From Caulobacteraceae bacterium (GTDB lineage: Bacteria; Pseudomonadota; Alphaproteobacteria; Caulobacterales; Aquidulcibacteraceae), in assembly GCA_009773335.1 (NCBI GenBank), contig WRPF01000001.1, positions 124,001-188,000 on the forward strand: a stretch of 64,000 nt of DNA, read 5' to 3'. The notes below the pieces were generated by a model that did not search any database, had not been told where the DNA came from, and saw only the letters and a list, made by a program, of their open reading frames with translations. The position numbers and the translations under genes are program-made. Positions 1-8,624 of this stretch are shown piece by piece (position 1 is the stretch's first letter; the number at the start of each line of letters is the position of its first letter).

Positions 1-673
1 CGATCCGCTTCTCGAACGTCGCCTGCACGATGCGGTCGACGTAAATGCCCGGCGTATGGATCTGGTCGGGATCGAAGGATCCCACCGGAACGATCTCCTC
101 GACCTCGGCGACGCAAACCTTTCCGGCCGTCGCCATCATCGGGTTGAAGTTTCGCGCGGTCTTGCGGAAGACGAGATTGCCCTCGGCGTCGCCCTTCCAG
201 GCCTTCACGATCGAGAGGTCCGCTTTCAGGCCGGTTTCGAGCACGTAGGTCTCGCCGTCGAAGTCCCGGATATCCTTGCCTTCCGCCACCAGCGTGCCGA
301 CACCGGTCTTGGTGTAGAAGCCTGCGATGCCGGCGCCTCCCGCACGAATGCGCTCAGCCAGGGTGCCTTGCGGATTGAATTCGAGCTGCAGTTCGCCGGA
401 CAGGTATTGGCGCTCGAACTCCTTGTTTTCGCCGACGTAAGACGACACCATTTTCGCGATCTGCCGGGTCTTCAACAGCAGGCCGAGACCGAAGTCATCG
501 ACGCCGGCGTTGTTGGAGATCACCGTCAGGTTCTTCGCCCCCGAATCCCTGAGCGCGACGATCAGGTTTTCCGGGATGCCGCAGAGGCCGAAGCCGCCGG
601 ACATGACGGTCATGCCGTCGAATGTCAGGCCCTTCAGGGCCGTCGCCGCGTCGGGCAGGACTTTGTTCGCCAT
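1..673 (-). CDS. scoA: 3-oxoacid CoA-transferase subunit A (partial, 3' end beyond window)
   Basis: Alpha subunit of a succinyl-CoA:3-ketoacid (or acetoacetate) CoA-transferase, which moves CoA between succinyl-CoA and 3-oxoacids in ketone-body or short-chain acid use. The first 224 residues are visible from ATG at 673. The family signature is clear: a GGFGLCGIP stretch at about residues 26-34, followed by ENLI. The end [16 protein letters not shown] near the window edge is typical of the subunit A C-terminus, so probably only some 10-15 residues are missing. The beta subunit (scoB) would be expected just left of the window. A GAGAG stretch lies about 9 bases before the ATG. Exact acyl substrate is not readable from the sequence. 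Confidence 0.93.
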   Translation of the reverse strand, partial: MANKVLPDAATALKGLTFDGMTVMSGGFGLCGIPENLIVALRDSGAKNLTVISNNAGVDDFGLGLLLKTRQIAKMVSSYVGENKEFERQYLSGELQLEFNPQGTLAERIRAGGAGIAGFYTKTGVGTLVAEGKDIRDFDGETYVLETGLKADLSIVKAWKGDAEGNLVFRKTARNFNPMMATAGKVCVAEVEEIVPVGSFDPDQIHTPGIYVDRIVQATFEKRI

Positions 674-767
674 TGCACACTCTCGATGGGACCGGGGTGT
701 GTAGGGCCGTGCGGGCCATGACGCAACGGCGGCGCAACATGATGACGAACCGGGCCTGAAACGAGGC

Positions 768-800
768 GCGCCGGCCGCTGAGCCGGCGGCCGGCGCTTTT
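768..800 (+). terminator. Strong GC hairpin followed by TTTT in the scoA upstream gap
   Basis: An 11-bp perfect stem (768-778 pairing with 786-796) with a 7-base loop is followed by four T on the plus strand. It has intrinsic-terminator shape, but both flanking genes are on the minus strand, so a plus-strand terminator here has no obvious client. It may stop antisense transcription, or act as a structured end for the minus-strand gene at 895 without a U-tract. The rest of the 674-894 gap shows nothing else. Confidence 0.45.
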
Positions 801-894
801 CTGGTTACCCAGGACGGTCACGCGAGCGAGGGACGAGAAGAGCGCGCCGTCAGGTGGAACTGTGCCTCGCTCAGCTTGAACCGCGCATGAACGC

Positions 895-1614
895 TCAGTC
901 AGCAGCGAATATGGCCTCAAGGCTCGTACGGGACATGCCGTGCTTCAGCCAATTGTAGGGCGTCATGTTCACGGCCTTGACAATGATCCGCGTGATGTTC
1001 CCGCCGCCTGGCGCGACATCGAAGTCGATCACGTTCACGCAGCAGGTATCCTGCTCGAAGGCGGACGCCGCCTGGAGCCCCGCGCCACAGGCCCAGCTCA
1101 GGATCAACCGGTTCACGCCCTCATGGGCCACAACGAGCGTCGCCCCGCGATCCGCCGAGGGGGCATCTACCAGGACCAGCCGCCTGATCGATTCGATCGA
1201 TCGCGCCTGGGCCTCCGCGAAACTCTCCCCATCGAACATCCGGGCGCCGGGTTCGTGCGCCCGCCCGAACTCGGCCGCCATGGCCATTGCTGCTTCGGCG
1301 CGGCCATTGAAGGCGATGGTGCCTCCGCGGATCTCCTCCAGATCCGGTTCGTCTTCGAGCTGCGGCGGCCTTGCGCGCTGGGCGAGCACAATTTCGGCGG
1401 TTTCGCGCGTGCGCGCGAGTCCGGATGATACCGCACGCGTGATCACAGGCTCTGCGAGCGCGACCCCCGCCGTCTCAGCCTGCGCACGTCCTTCTTCGGT
1501 CAGCCGCGCCACCCGATGGTCACGTGCGCGCAGCACTTCGTCACTGAAATAGTCCACCCGTCCGTGGCGCATGAGATAGAGCCGGCGGCGAACGGGACGC
1601 AGCGAAGCCGTCAT
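895..1614 (-). CDS. Histidine phosphatase family protein
   Basis: A 239-residue member of the histidine phosphatase (phosphoglycerate mutase-like) superfamily. The RHG catalytic motif is at residues 16-18 (His17 would be the phosphorylated residue) and the second catalytic His is in VVAHEGVN at about residue 164. An [12 protein letters not shown] stretch supplies the phosphate-pocket Arg. The substrate is unknown; the small C-terminal extension resembles acyl-CoA-metabolism associated members rather than glycolytic mutases. Its start overlaps the stop of the upstream racemase gene by 4 bases (ATGA), so the two are probably translated together and the phosphatase may act in the same lipid/CoA pathway (inference). 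Confidence 0.88.
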   Translation of the reverse strand: MTASLRPVRRRLYLMRHGRVDYFSDEVLRARDHRVARLTEEGRAQAETAGVALAEPVITRAVSSGLARTRETAEIVLAQRARPPQLEDEPDLEEIRGGTIAFNGRAEAAMAMAAEFGRAHEPGARMFDGESFAEAQARSIESIRRLVLVDAPSADRGATLVVAHEGVNRLILSWACGAGLQAASAFEQDTCCVNVIDFDVAPGGGNITRIIVKAVNMTPYNWLKHGMSRTSLEAIFAAD

Positions 1615-2735
1615 GCGCCCGCCTTGAACTGCTCCACGATGGCGGGATCGACGCCCCAGTCGCGCAGCGCCTCCTCGGTGTGTGCGCCTACCTCGGGCGG
1701 CGGCCCTTGCACCTTCGACGCCGTGCGTGAAAACCGCGGCGCAACGTTCGGCTGTACGACGCCTTCCACGGTCACGAAGGTTTCACGGGCCTTGTTGTGC
1801 GCATGATCGGGCGCCTCGCCGAGCGACAGCACCGGCGCGAAGCACACGTCCGTGCCTTCCATCAGCACACACCACTCGTCGCGCGTCTTCGTGGCGATCA
1901 CCGCCGCGAGCTTCTCGGACAGCGATGGCCACGAAGCCCGGTCCATCTGCGCCTGGAATGCAGCGTCCCTGGCGAGCCCGGTCTTTTCAAGCAGCAATGC
2001 ATAGAACTGCGGTTCGATCGAACCGATCGAGACCCACTTTCCATCTTTGCATGTGTAGGTGTCGTAGAAGTGCGCACCGCCATCAAGCAGATTTGAATCG
2101 CGCTGGTCGCTCCACATGCCCGAAGCGCGCATGCCGTAGAACATGGCGGCGAGCGAGGCGGCGCCGTCCGTCATCGCACAGTCGATCACCTGCCCTTTGC
2201 CGGACCGCTGCGCTTCAAACAGCGCCGCGCAGATGCCCATGGCCATGTAGAGCGCGCCGCCGCCGAAGTCACCGACGAGGTTGAGCGGCGGCGGCGGCGG
2301 TTCGTCCTTGCGACCCATCGCGTGCAGACCACCGGTGAGCGAGATGTAGTTCAGGTCGTGCCCGGCGGCGTTGGCGAGCGGGCCGGTCTGGCCCCAGCCA
2401 GTCATGCGACCATAGACAAGTCTCGGGTTTCCCTTGAGCGCCACCTCTGGTCCAAGTCCCAAACGCTCCATCACACCCGGGCGAAAGCCCTCGAGCAGCG
2501 CGTCCGCCTTCTCCATGAGCGCCAGGCACGCCGCTACGCCCGCCTGCGACTTGAGATCCACGGCGATCGACCGACGACCGCGACTCGACACGTCAAACTT
2601 GCTGGAACGGGCGCCCTTCCGATCGATGCGCACGACGTCCGCGCCCATGTCGGACAACAACATGCAGGTGAACGGTCCCGGCCCGATGCCGGCGAACTCC
2701 ACCACCTTGACACCACTCAGCGGGCCTTGCGCCAT
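1611..2735 (-). CDS. Alpha-methylacyl-CoA racemase-type CaiB/BaiF protein
   Basis: A 374-residue class III CoA-transferase fold protein of the alpha-methylacyl-CoA racemase branch, which epimerises 2-methylacyl-CoA esters for beta-oxidation of branched fatty acids or sterol side chains. His126 (in AGHDLNY) and Asp156 (in GDFGGG) fall exactly at the catalytic His/Asp numbering known for the Mycobacterium tuberculosis enzyme, which favours racemase over CoA transfer. The N-terminus [12 protein letters not shown] and [11 protein letters not shown] are typical. It is first in a two-gene minus-strand unit with the histidine phosphatase. A proline run (five consecutive Pro) precedes the catalytic Asp, as in family members. 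Confidence 0.9.
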   Translation of the reverse strand: MAQGPLSGVKVVEFAGIGPGPFTCMLLSDMGADVVRIDRKGARSSKFDVSSRGRRSIAVDLKSQAGVAACLALMEKADALLEGFRPGVMERLGLGPEVALKGNPRLVYGRMTGWGQTGPLANAAGHDLNYISLTGGLHAMGRKDEPPPPPLNLVGDFGGGALYMAMGICAALFEAQRSGKGQVIDCAMTDGAASLAAMFYGMRASGMWSDQRDSNLLDGGAHFYDTYTCKDGKWVSIGSIEPQFYALLLEKTGLARDAAFQAQMDRASWPSLSEKLAAVIATKTRDEWCVLMEGTDVCFAPVLSLGEAPDHAHNKARETFVTVEGVVQPNVAPRFSRTASKVQGPPPEVGAHTEEALRDWGVDPAIVEQFKAGA

Positions 2736-2881
2736 GACTATTCTCCTCGTTCGCGTCTTGTGATCCGTTGGCCGCCGATATCGCGTCCGTCAACCATTTC
2801 CCGGCCTTCCCTTTACGGCGCCCCGGGTGATAATTGCCGCCAGAGCGCCGGCTTCGCCCGCCGCCCGCGAATTGGATCCAG

Positions 2882-4180
2882 ATGCGCATTTCCGTCAGGT
2901 CACCCGATGCGCGGCGCGCCCGCAGCCTGCAGGACGCACTCGCGACCGGCGGGATCGAGGCGGTGGCGATCGTCGGGCCAATGACGGCGCGGACCCAACT
3001 CGTCGAAGACATCGCGATCCTGGATGCGTCGCCAGCCGCTTTCAGATGGGCGGAAGGTGAAGCGTCCAGGCTGGCGCGGGTAACGGGTCGTCCCGGCGCG
3101 ATCGTCGCAGCGAGCCCAGCCGCCGATCCACCGCCGAGCGAGGCGAACATTTTCGACGGATGGATCCAGATCGACGCGCCCGAGGGCGTCATCGAGCGCG
3201 AACTGGTGACAATCCGCCGCCGGGCAGCGGCGCGAGAGGAACTAATGCTTCGCTTGAAGACGGCGCGCGCCCTGGGGGTGGCGACCGGTCCGCTGGAACG
3301 GAGTGGATCCTGGCGCGCGCTCTACATCGGCGAACCGAGCCCCTTCTATCTCGCCCAGGAGCGCGCGCTCGCCGCCGCCGGCGGACGTCTTGAGGCGGCA
3401 TTCAGTTCCTTCATGGGTTTTGACTACCTGCATGAGGACCGTTTTGATGCGGTGACGCTCAACGCGACGAACGACGCGACGACCGCACTTGCGCTGTGCG
3501 GGGCGCTCAGGCGCAACGCACGCCTGCACCACCTGCCCACTGCGATGATCGTGCGGCGCGGGGACGAAACGACCGTCGTGGGCGCGGTAGACCGTGGCGC
3601 ATCGCTCATCATCCACGCCGATCAGGCGCCGGAGCCGACAATCCGCTGGCTGTTTGAGAAAATTCGTCGGGGACGCCGCCACGCGCGTGTGGAAGCCGGT
3701 CTGGCGGCCGTCGGGCGCTCCCAATCTTCGCCGTCGGGATTGTTCGCGGAGAAGTTCTTTGACAATCACATCGCGCGACTTTCCGATGCGGCGCACATCA
3801 ACTCCCGACCTCTGACGATCGTCGCATTGCGAATGACCCTCGCGCCCGGCGCGCGCATGCCGACCGAAGCTGCGTGGGGGCGCAACCTCAACCAGATATC
3901 CGAACTCGCAGGAAGGCTGGTAAGGGGCGCCGACACCGCCACAGTGATGGACGGGAATGTCATCGTCGTGGCGTTGCCCGATGCAAACCTCCAGGAAGGC
4001 CGACGCACGGCCGAGCGCGTCTCCGGTGTTGTGGAATGCACATCATTTGCTTCAGGCGAGGGTGACGCAGGGCCGATCGTCCTTGAGCACAGTGTGGTCG
4101 AACTTGTTGCTGGCGAAAGCGGAGCCGGTCTCAAGGCGCGCGCGCTGGAGCCGTTCCATCCGCGCGGCGCACTGGCGTGA
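2882..4180 (+). CDS. PopA/PleD-like protein with degenerate receiver and GGDEF domains
   Basis: A 432-residue cytoplasmic protein. I read an N-terminal region (about 1-110) and a second region (about 155-265) as receiver-like folds. In the second, the phospho-acceptor position appears as Asn (DAVTLNATND), so it should not be phosphorylated. The C-terminal 150 residues follow a GGDEF-domain pattern (FFDNHIARL, RPLTIVALRM, LVRGADTATV), but the signature loop is VMDGNVIV instead of GG(D/E)EF, so diguanylate cyclase activity is unlikely. This REC-REC-GGDEF degenerate layout recalls Caulobacter PopA, a c-di-GMP effector for CtrA proteolysis; that assignment is inference. The start at 2882 is preferred over 2834 because it opens the first beta strand. 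It overlaps the downstream DsbA-family gene by 4 bases. Confidence 0.6.
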   Translation: MRISVRSPDARRARSLQDALATGGIEAVAIVGPMTARTQLVEDIAILDASPAAFRWAEGEASRLARVTGRPGAIVAASPAADPPPSEANIFDGWIQIDAPEGVIERELVTIRRRAAAREELMLRLKTARALGVATGPLERSGSWRALYIGEPSPFYLAQERALAAAGGRLEAAFSSFMGFDYLHEDRFDAVTLNATNDATTALALCGALRRNARLHHLPTAMIVRRGDETTVVGAVDRGASLIIHADQAPEPTIRWLFEKIRRGRRHARVEAGLAAVGRSQSSPSGLFAEKFFDNHIARLSDAAHINSRPLTIVALRMTLAPGARMPTEAAWGRNLNQISELAGRLVRGADTATVMDGNVIVVALPDANLQEGRRTAERVSGVVECTSFASGEGDAGPIVLEHSVVELVAGESGAGLKARALEPFHPRGALA

Positions 4181-4818
4181 GCACGCCGACCCTGACGATC
4201 GACTTCGTGTCGGATTTCTGCTGTCCGTGGTGCTACGTCTCGTGGCGCGCTCTGGACCGCGCGATCGCCGCGCGGCCCGACCTCTCGGTCGAGCGTCGCT
4301 GGGGACCGTTCCTGCTGCGTCCCGACACGCCGCAGGAAGGATTGGATCGCGCCGCCTACATCGAGAAGATCTTCGCGAACCAGCCCGAGCGCGCGAAAGC
4401 GTCGCGCGCTGCGCTGCAGGCGGCGGCGGACGATGCGAACGCGCCGCTGAACCTGGATGCAGCGAGGACGCTGCCCAACACCATGAACGCACATAGGCTC
4501 GTGGAGCAGGCCTTAGGTCAGTCGTGCCTCGTGCCGATGGTCGATGCGTTGTTCGACGCCTACTTCGTCCAGGGACTCGACATCGGCAAGGATGATGTCC
4601 TCATCGACATTGCCGGCGCGGTGGGGCTCGATCGCGATATGGTCGCGCGCCTGCTCAAGGGCGATGACGAGTGGACGCGTGTGGCGGACGCGCACAATTC
4701 CGCTGTGAACGCCGGCATCGGCGGCGTGCCGGTTGTCATCTTCGACCAGAAGTTCGCGCGCCAAGGCGCCGAAAGCGTCGCCAGCTACACGCGCTATCTC
4801 GAGGCGGCGTCGGTCTAG
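4177..4818 (+). CDS. DsbA-family (FrnE-like) oxidoreductase
   Basis: A 213-residue thioredoxin-fold protein of the DsbA/FrnE family with a CPWC redox motif at residues 16-19 directly after the first strand (TIDFVSDFC). There is no signal peptide, so it is cytoplasmic like other FrnE proteins, some of which are involved in stress-linked disulfide handling. The GGVPVVIFDQKFARQGAES stretch near the C-terminus carries the cis-Pro (VP) that faces the active site. It starts with GTG inside the stop of the PopA-like gene (GTGA overlap), suggesting coupling. It ends in a CTAG shared with the converging mfd stop. Confidence 0.87.
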   Translation: MSTPTLTIDFVSDFCCPWCYVSWRALDRAIAARPDLSVERRWGPFLLRPDTPQEGLDRAAYIEKIFANQPERAKASRAALQAAADDANAPLNLDAARTLPNTMNAHRLVEQALGQSCLVPMVDALFDAYFVQGLDIGKDDVLIDIAGAVGLDRDMVARLLKGDDEWTRVADAHNSAVNAGIGGVPVVIFDQKFARQGAESVASYTRYLEAASV

Positions 4819-7800
4819 GCCGCAGCCTTCCGCGTCAGCATCGCAACGCTCTCCAGCACCGCGCGGAGCGCTTTCAGTCTGAGCGCCGGATCGGGCCATT
4901 CGCCCTGGATCACGAGCTTGCCGTCCGGACGCATCTTGAAGTCCATCGGCCGCGACTGGACGAGGCGCACGAGCGCGATGGGTTCCGGAAAGCCGGTGTC
5001 GCGGAACGTCAGCACGGCGCCCTTCGGTCCGGCGTCGAGTTTCGCGATGCTGCTTTGACGGCACAGCGCTTTCAGACCGGCGACCGCGATCAGCTGGTCG
5101 GCTTCCGTCGGCAACGTGCCGAAGCGGTCGATCATCTCCGCCGCGAATGCCTCGCGCTCGTTGTCTTCCGCGAGTTCTGCAAGGCGCCGATAGAGCGAGA
5201 GCCGCACCGTCAGGTCCGGCACGTACTCCTCCGGAATGAGCACTGACGCGCCGACATTGATCTGCGGCGACCACTGCCGCTCGCCCACCTCCTCGCGGCC
5301 TTCCTTGATGGCCATGACCGCGTCTTCAAGCATCGACTGGTAGAGCTCGACGCCCACCTCCTTGATCTGGCCGGACTGTTCCTCGCCGAGCAGATTGCCG
5401 CCGCCACGCATGTCGAGGTCGTGGCTTGCGAGCGTGAAGCCGGCGCCCAGATTGTCGAGTGACGAAAGCACCCTGAGCCGCTTCTCCGCGCCTGCAGTCA
5501 TCGGTTTTTCCGCATCGGTCGTCAGATACGCATAGGCGCGCACCTTCGAGCGGCCAACGCGTCCACGCATCTGATAGAGTTGCGCAAGACCGAACATGTC
5601 CGCGCGGTGGACGATCATCGTGTTGGCGCGCGGAATATCGAGGCCGGACTCGATGATCGTGGTGGACACCAGCACGTCGTACTGACCGTCGTAGAAGGCC
5701 GTCATGACGTCGTCGAGCGCGGCGGCGCCCATCTGTCCGTGCGCGACCACGAACTTCAGCTCAGGCGCATTCAGACGCAGGAACTTCTCCGCATCCTCAA
5801 GGTCCGAGATGCGCGGCACGACATAGAACGACTGCCCCCCACGATAGCGCTCGCGCAGCAGGGCCTCGCGAATCGTCAGCGGATCGAACGGAGTCACGTA
5901 GGTGCGCACCGCCATGCGGTCGATCGGCGGCGTCGCGATCACCGACATCTCCCGGATGCCGGACAGCGCGAGTTGCAGGGTACGCGGAATGGGCGTCGCC
6001 GAGAGCGTCAGGACGTGCACGTCCGCGCGCAGCTCCTTGAGCCGCTCCTTGTGCCTGACGCCGAAGTGCTGCTCCTCGTCAATCACGAGAAGCCCCAGAT
6101 CCTTGAACGCGATCCCCTTCCCGAGCAGGGCGTGGGTGCCGATGATGATGTCGCACGATCCGTCGGTGAGCATCTGCTTGGTCTCGGCCGCTTCCTTGGC
6201 GGTCACGAGACGCGACAACTGGCGTATCTTCACGGGCAGGCCGTGGAAGCGCTCCTGAAAGGTGCGGTAGTGCTGGCGGCACAGGAGCGTCGTCGGCGCG
6301 ACGATCGCCACCTGCCGACCCGTCATCGCCACCACGAACGCTGCGCGGAGCGCGACTTCCGTCTTGCCAAAACCCACGTCGCCACAGACGAGACGATCCA
6401 TCGGCTTGCCGGAACCGAGATCGCCGATGGCATCCTCGATCGCCCCGAGCTGGTCTTCAGTCTCTTCGTACGGGAACCGTGCGCAGAACTCATCGAACAT
6501 GCCAGCATGCGGCTCGATGGCTTCCGCCGATCGCGCTGCGCGGGCCGCCGCGATCCGGATGAGTTCTTCGGCCATGTCGCGCAGGCGCTGCTTGGCGCGC
6601 GCCTTGCGGCTCTGCCACGCGACGCCGCCAAGCTTGTCCAGCTGTGCAGAGACATCTTCCGAGCCGTAGCGCGACACGAGTTCGATATTCTCGACCGGCA
6701 GATAGAGCTTGTCGCCGCCGTGGTAGGAGAGATCGAGACAGTCGTGCGGCGCGCCCTGCACGTCGAGGGTCTTCAGACCTTCGTAGCGGGCGACGCCGTG
6801 GTCGGAGTGCACCACCAGGTCGCCCGGCGAAAGCGCGGCCGCCTCCGCGATGAGACTCGACGCCTTGCGCTTGCGTCGCGGACGCGCGAGGCGATCTCCG
6901 AGCAGATCCTGCTCGGAGAGGATGGAGATCGTCTCCGTCTCGAAGCCCTGCTCCAGCGGCAGCACCGCGATCAGCGGACGCTTGGCGGGAACGCTCAGCG
7001 CCTCGGTCCACGTCGGCACGAGCGTCGCATCGCTCAACCCGTGATCGGACAGCACATGCGCAAGGCGTTCCGCCGAACCATCGGTCCACGCACCGAACAA
7101 GACCCGCTTGCCGGCCTTGATCTCGGCATTGATGTGCTCGCGAGCGGCGTCGAACACGTTGGCGTCGATCTGGTTGCGCTCAGGCGCGAAGTTGCGGCCC
7201 GTGCGCGCGCCGAGCGAGATCGACGCGGCGGCGGCGGGGGCATCGAAGGGGTTGAAGCGGCGTGTGGCGCGTCCGTGCAGCACCCGCTCCCAGTCGTCGT
7301 TCTGCAGGTAGAGCGATGGCGGCGGCGGCGCACGGAACGGCGGCGACCCACGGGGCACCGGCGCATTGGCGCGGGAATCGTAGTGCTCCTGCGCCTGCTC
7401 GACGCGTTCGCGGCGGGAATCTTCGGCAAGGTGCTCGAACCCTATCAGCGCGCTTTCGCCGACATAGTCGAACACGGTTTCAAGCCGTTCGTAGAAGAAT
7501 GGCAGCCATTGCTCCACGCCCTGACGACGGATGCGCGCGCTGACGCTGTCGTACACGAGATCGCTGACGGCGCCGTAGGACTGTGCGAACGTGCGGCGGA
7601 ACTGGCCGATGGTCTCGCCGTCGAACAGAATTTCGCTGACCGGGGTCAGCGTGGCTTGCGTGATCTGGCGCGTAGACCGCTGCGTTTCAGGATCGAACGC
7701 CCGGATCGTTTCGAGCTGATCGCCGAAGAAATCGAAACGCAGAGGTTCGGGCGCGCCCGGCGCGAAGATGTCGAGCACGCCGCCGCGCATCGCGTAGTCG

Positions 7801-8303
7801 CCGGGCGCCCGGACGGTGGAGGCGCGGCCATACCCGTTCATCTGCGCGTAGGCTTCGATCTCCTCCGGCGTCACCATTGCGCCGACATGGGCGGAAAAGG
7901 CGCCCGCTGCGAGCCGTCCGCGAGGCGGCACGCGCTGCGCCACCGCCGAGGCGGTCGTCACAACGAGCAAGGCCGGCGCATCGGGTTTGCGCGTGGCAAG
8001 CCGCGTCAGCACTGCGCAACGTTGCGCGGCGATCGCCGGCGTCGGCGATATCCGATCGTACGGCAGACTGTCCCACGCCGGCAGGCGCGTGGTTTCGAGA
8101 TCGGGCGTGAAGAACTTCACCGCCGCCTCGAACGCCGCTGCGCGCGATTCCTCCCGCGCCACGAACATCGAGACGCCGCCCCGCAGGCGCGCGGCTCCCG
8201 CAAAGGCCGGCGCCGCCACGCCGTCCGGTGCGCTGGACACGCCGAGCGGTCCACTGGTGCGGGCGATGGCGTCGATGAGGGCGGGCGAGAGAATGGCGGT
8301 CAT
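4815..8303 (-). CDS. mfd: Transcription-repair coupling factor Mfd
   Basis: A 1162-residue Mfd, the usual length. Mfd is a RecG-like DNA translocase that removes RNA polymerase stalled at lesions and recruits UvrA. Order of parts: UvrB-like N-terminal module, RNA-polymerase interaction domain about 480-550 (SPGDLVVHSDHGVARYEGL), helicase domains with Walker A GDVGFGKT at about residue 640 and DEEQHFG at about 743, TLSATPIPRTL motif, then the C-terminal regulatory domain. Its start overlaps sdhE by 4 bases (ATGA), so the two are coupled. The mfd-sdhE-recG neighbourhood is a known alphaproteobacterial arrangement. Confidence 0.98.
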   Translation of the reverse strand: MTAILSPALIDAIARTSGPLGVSSAPDGVAAPAFAGAARLRGGVSMFVAREESRAAAFEAAVKFFTPDLETTRLPAWDSLPYDRISPTPAIAAQRCAVLTRLATRKPDAPALLVVTTASAVAQRVPPRGRLAAGAFSAHVGAMVTPEEIEAYAQMNGYGRASTVRAPGDYAMRGGVLDIFAPGAPEPLRFDFFGDQLETIRAFDPETQRSTRQITQATLTPVSEILFDGETIGQFRRTFAQSYGAVSDLVYDSVSARIRRQGVEQWLPFFYERLETVFDYVGESALIGFEHLAEDSRRERVEQAQEHYDSRANAPVPRGSPPFRAPPPPSLYLQNDDWERVLHGRATRRFNPFDAPAAAASISLGARTGRNFAPERNQIDANVFDAAREHINAEIKAGKRVLFGAWTDGSAERLAHVLSDHGLSDATLVPTWTEALSVPAKRPLIAVLPLEQGFETETISILSEQDLLGDRLARPRRKRKASSLIAEAAALSPGDLVVHSDHGVARYEGLKTLDVQGAPHDCLDLSYHGGDKLYLPVENIELVSRYGSEDVSAQLDKLGGVAWQSRKARAKQRLRDMAEELIRIAAARAARSAEAIEPHAGMFDEFCARFPYEETEDQLGAIEDAIGDLGSGKPMDRLVCGDVGFGKTEVALRAAFVVAMTGRQVAIVAPTTLLCRQHYRTFQERFHGLPVKIRQLSRLVTAKEAAETKQMLTDGSCDIIIGTHALLGKGIAFKDLGLLVIDEEQHFGVRHKERLKELRADVHVLTLSATPIPRTLQLALSGIREMSVIATPPIDRMAVRTYVTPFDPLTIREALLRERYRGGQSFYVVPRISDLEDAEKFLRLNAPELKFVVAHGQMGAAALDDVMTAFYDGQYDVLVSTTIIESGLDIPRANTMIVHRADMFGLAQLYQMRGRVGRSKVRAYAYLTTDAEKPMTAGAEKRLRVLSSLDNLGAGFTLASHDLDMRGGGNLLGEEQSGQIKEVGVELYQSMLEDAVMAIKEGREEVGERQWSPQINVGASVLIPEEYVPDLTVRLSLYRRLAELAEDNEREAFAAEMIDRFGTLPTEADQLIAVAGLKALCRQSSIAKLDAGPKGAVLTFRDTGFPEPIALVRLVQSRPMDFKMRPDGKLVIQGEWPDPALRLKALRAVLESVAMLTRKAAA

Positions 8304-8563
8304 GCGTCGGCGGGCTTCCCTTGGAAGTTGCGGATGGCGCTCAGGAGCGGCGTGTCATGGATCGGGGGCGGCGGCGTGCGGCCGACCACCCAGTCGTAGA
8401 CGTCCTGGTCGAGCGCCTCGAGCAGACCCTCGAACGCCGTGACGTCCTCTTCGCTGAGGTCGGCAAGGCGCGCGTCGGCGAATCCGCCGAGGATCAGGTC
8501 AATTTCCCGGAACCCGCGCCGCCATGCCCGAAACCTCAGCCTTTTCCGCCGTTCATCCAACAT
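8300..8563 (-). CDS. sdhE: FAD assembly factor SdhE
   Basis: A small 87-residue SdhE/Sdh5-family protein that promotes covalent attachment of FAD to succinate dehydrogenase (SdhA). The RGxxE signature is RGFRE at residues 16-20, followed by DLIL and later the SEEDVTAFEGLLE and DVYDWV helices of the five-helix fold. The start at 8563 gives the usual family length; longer in-frame versions would run into the recG start region and lack homology. It is first in a unit with mfd and lies head to head with recG, 61 bases apart, so this short gap should hold both promoters. Confidence 0.9.
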   Translation of the reverse strand: MLDERRKRLRFRAWRRGFREIDLILGGFADARLADLSEEDVTAFEGLLEALDQDVYDWVVGRTPPPPIHDTPLLSAIRNFQGKPADA

Positions 8564-8624
8564 GTCGCGCCCGATCGAGAGGCAGGCGCTATAGACGAAG
8601 GGCGCGCCCCTGTCAGCGCGTCGA

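Noticed and set aside
5580-8399. 939-codon plus-strand open frame opposite mfd
   Set aside because: It is fully antisense to mfd, has Arg/Gly/His-rich shadow composition and no known motif; long antisense frames are usual at this GC content.
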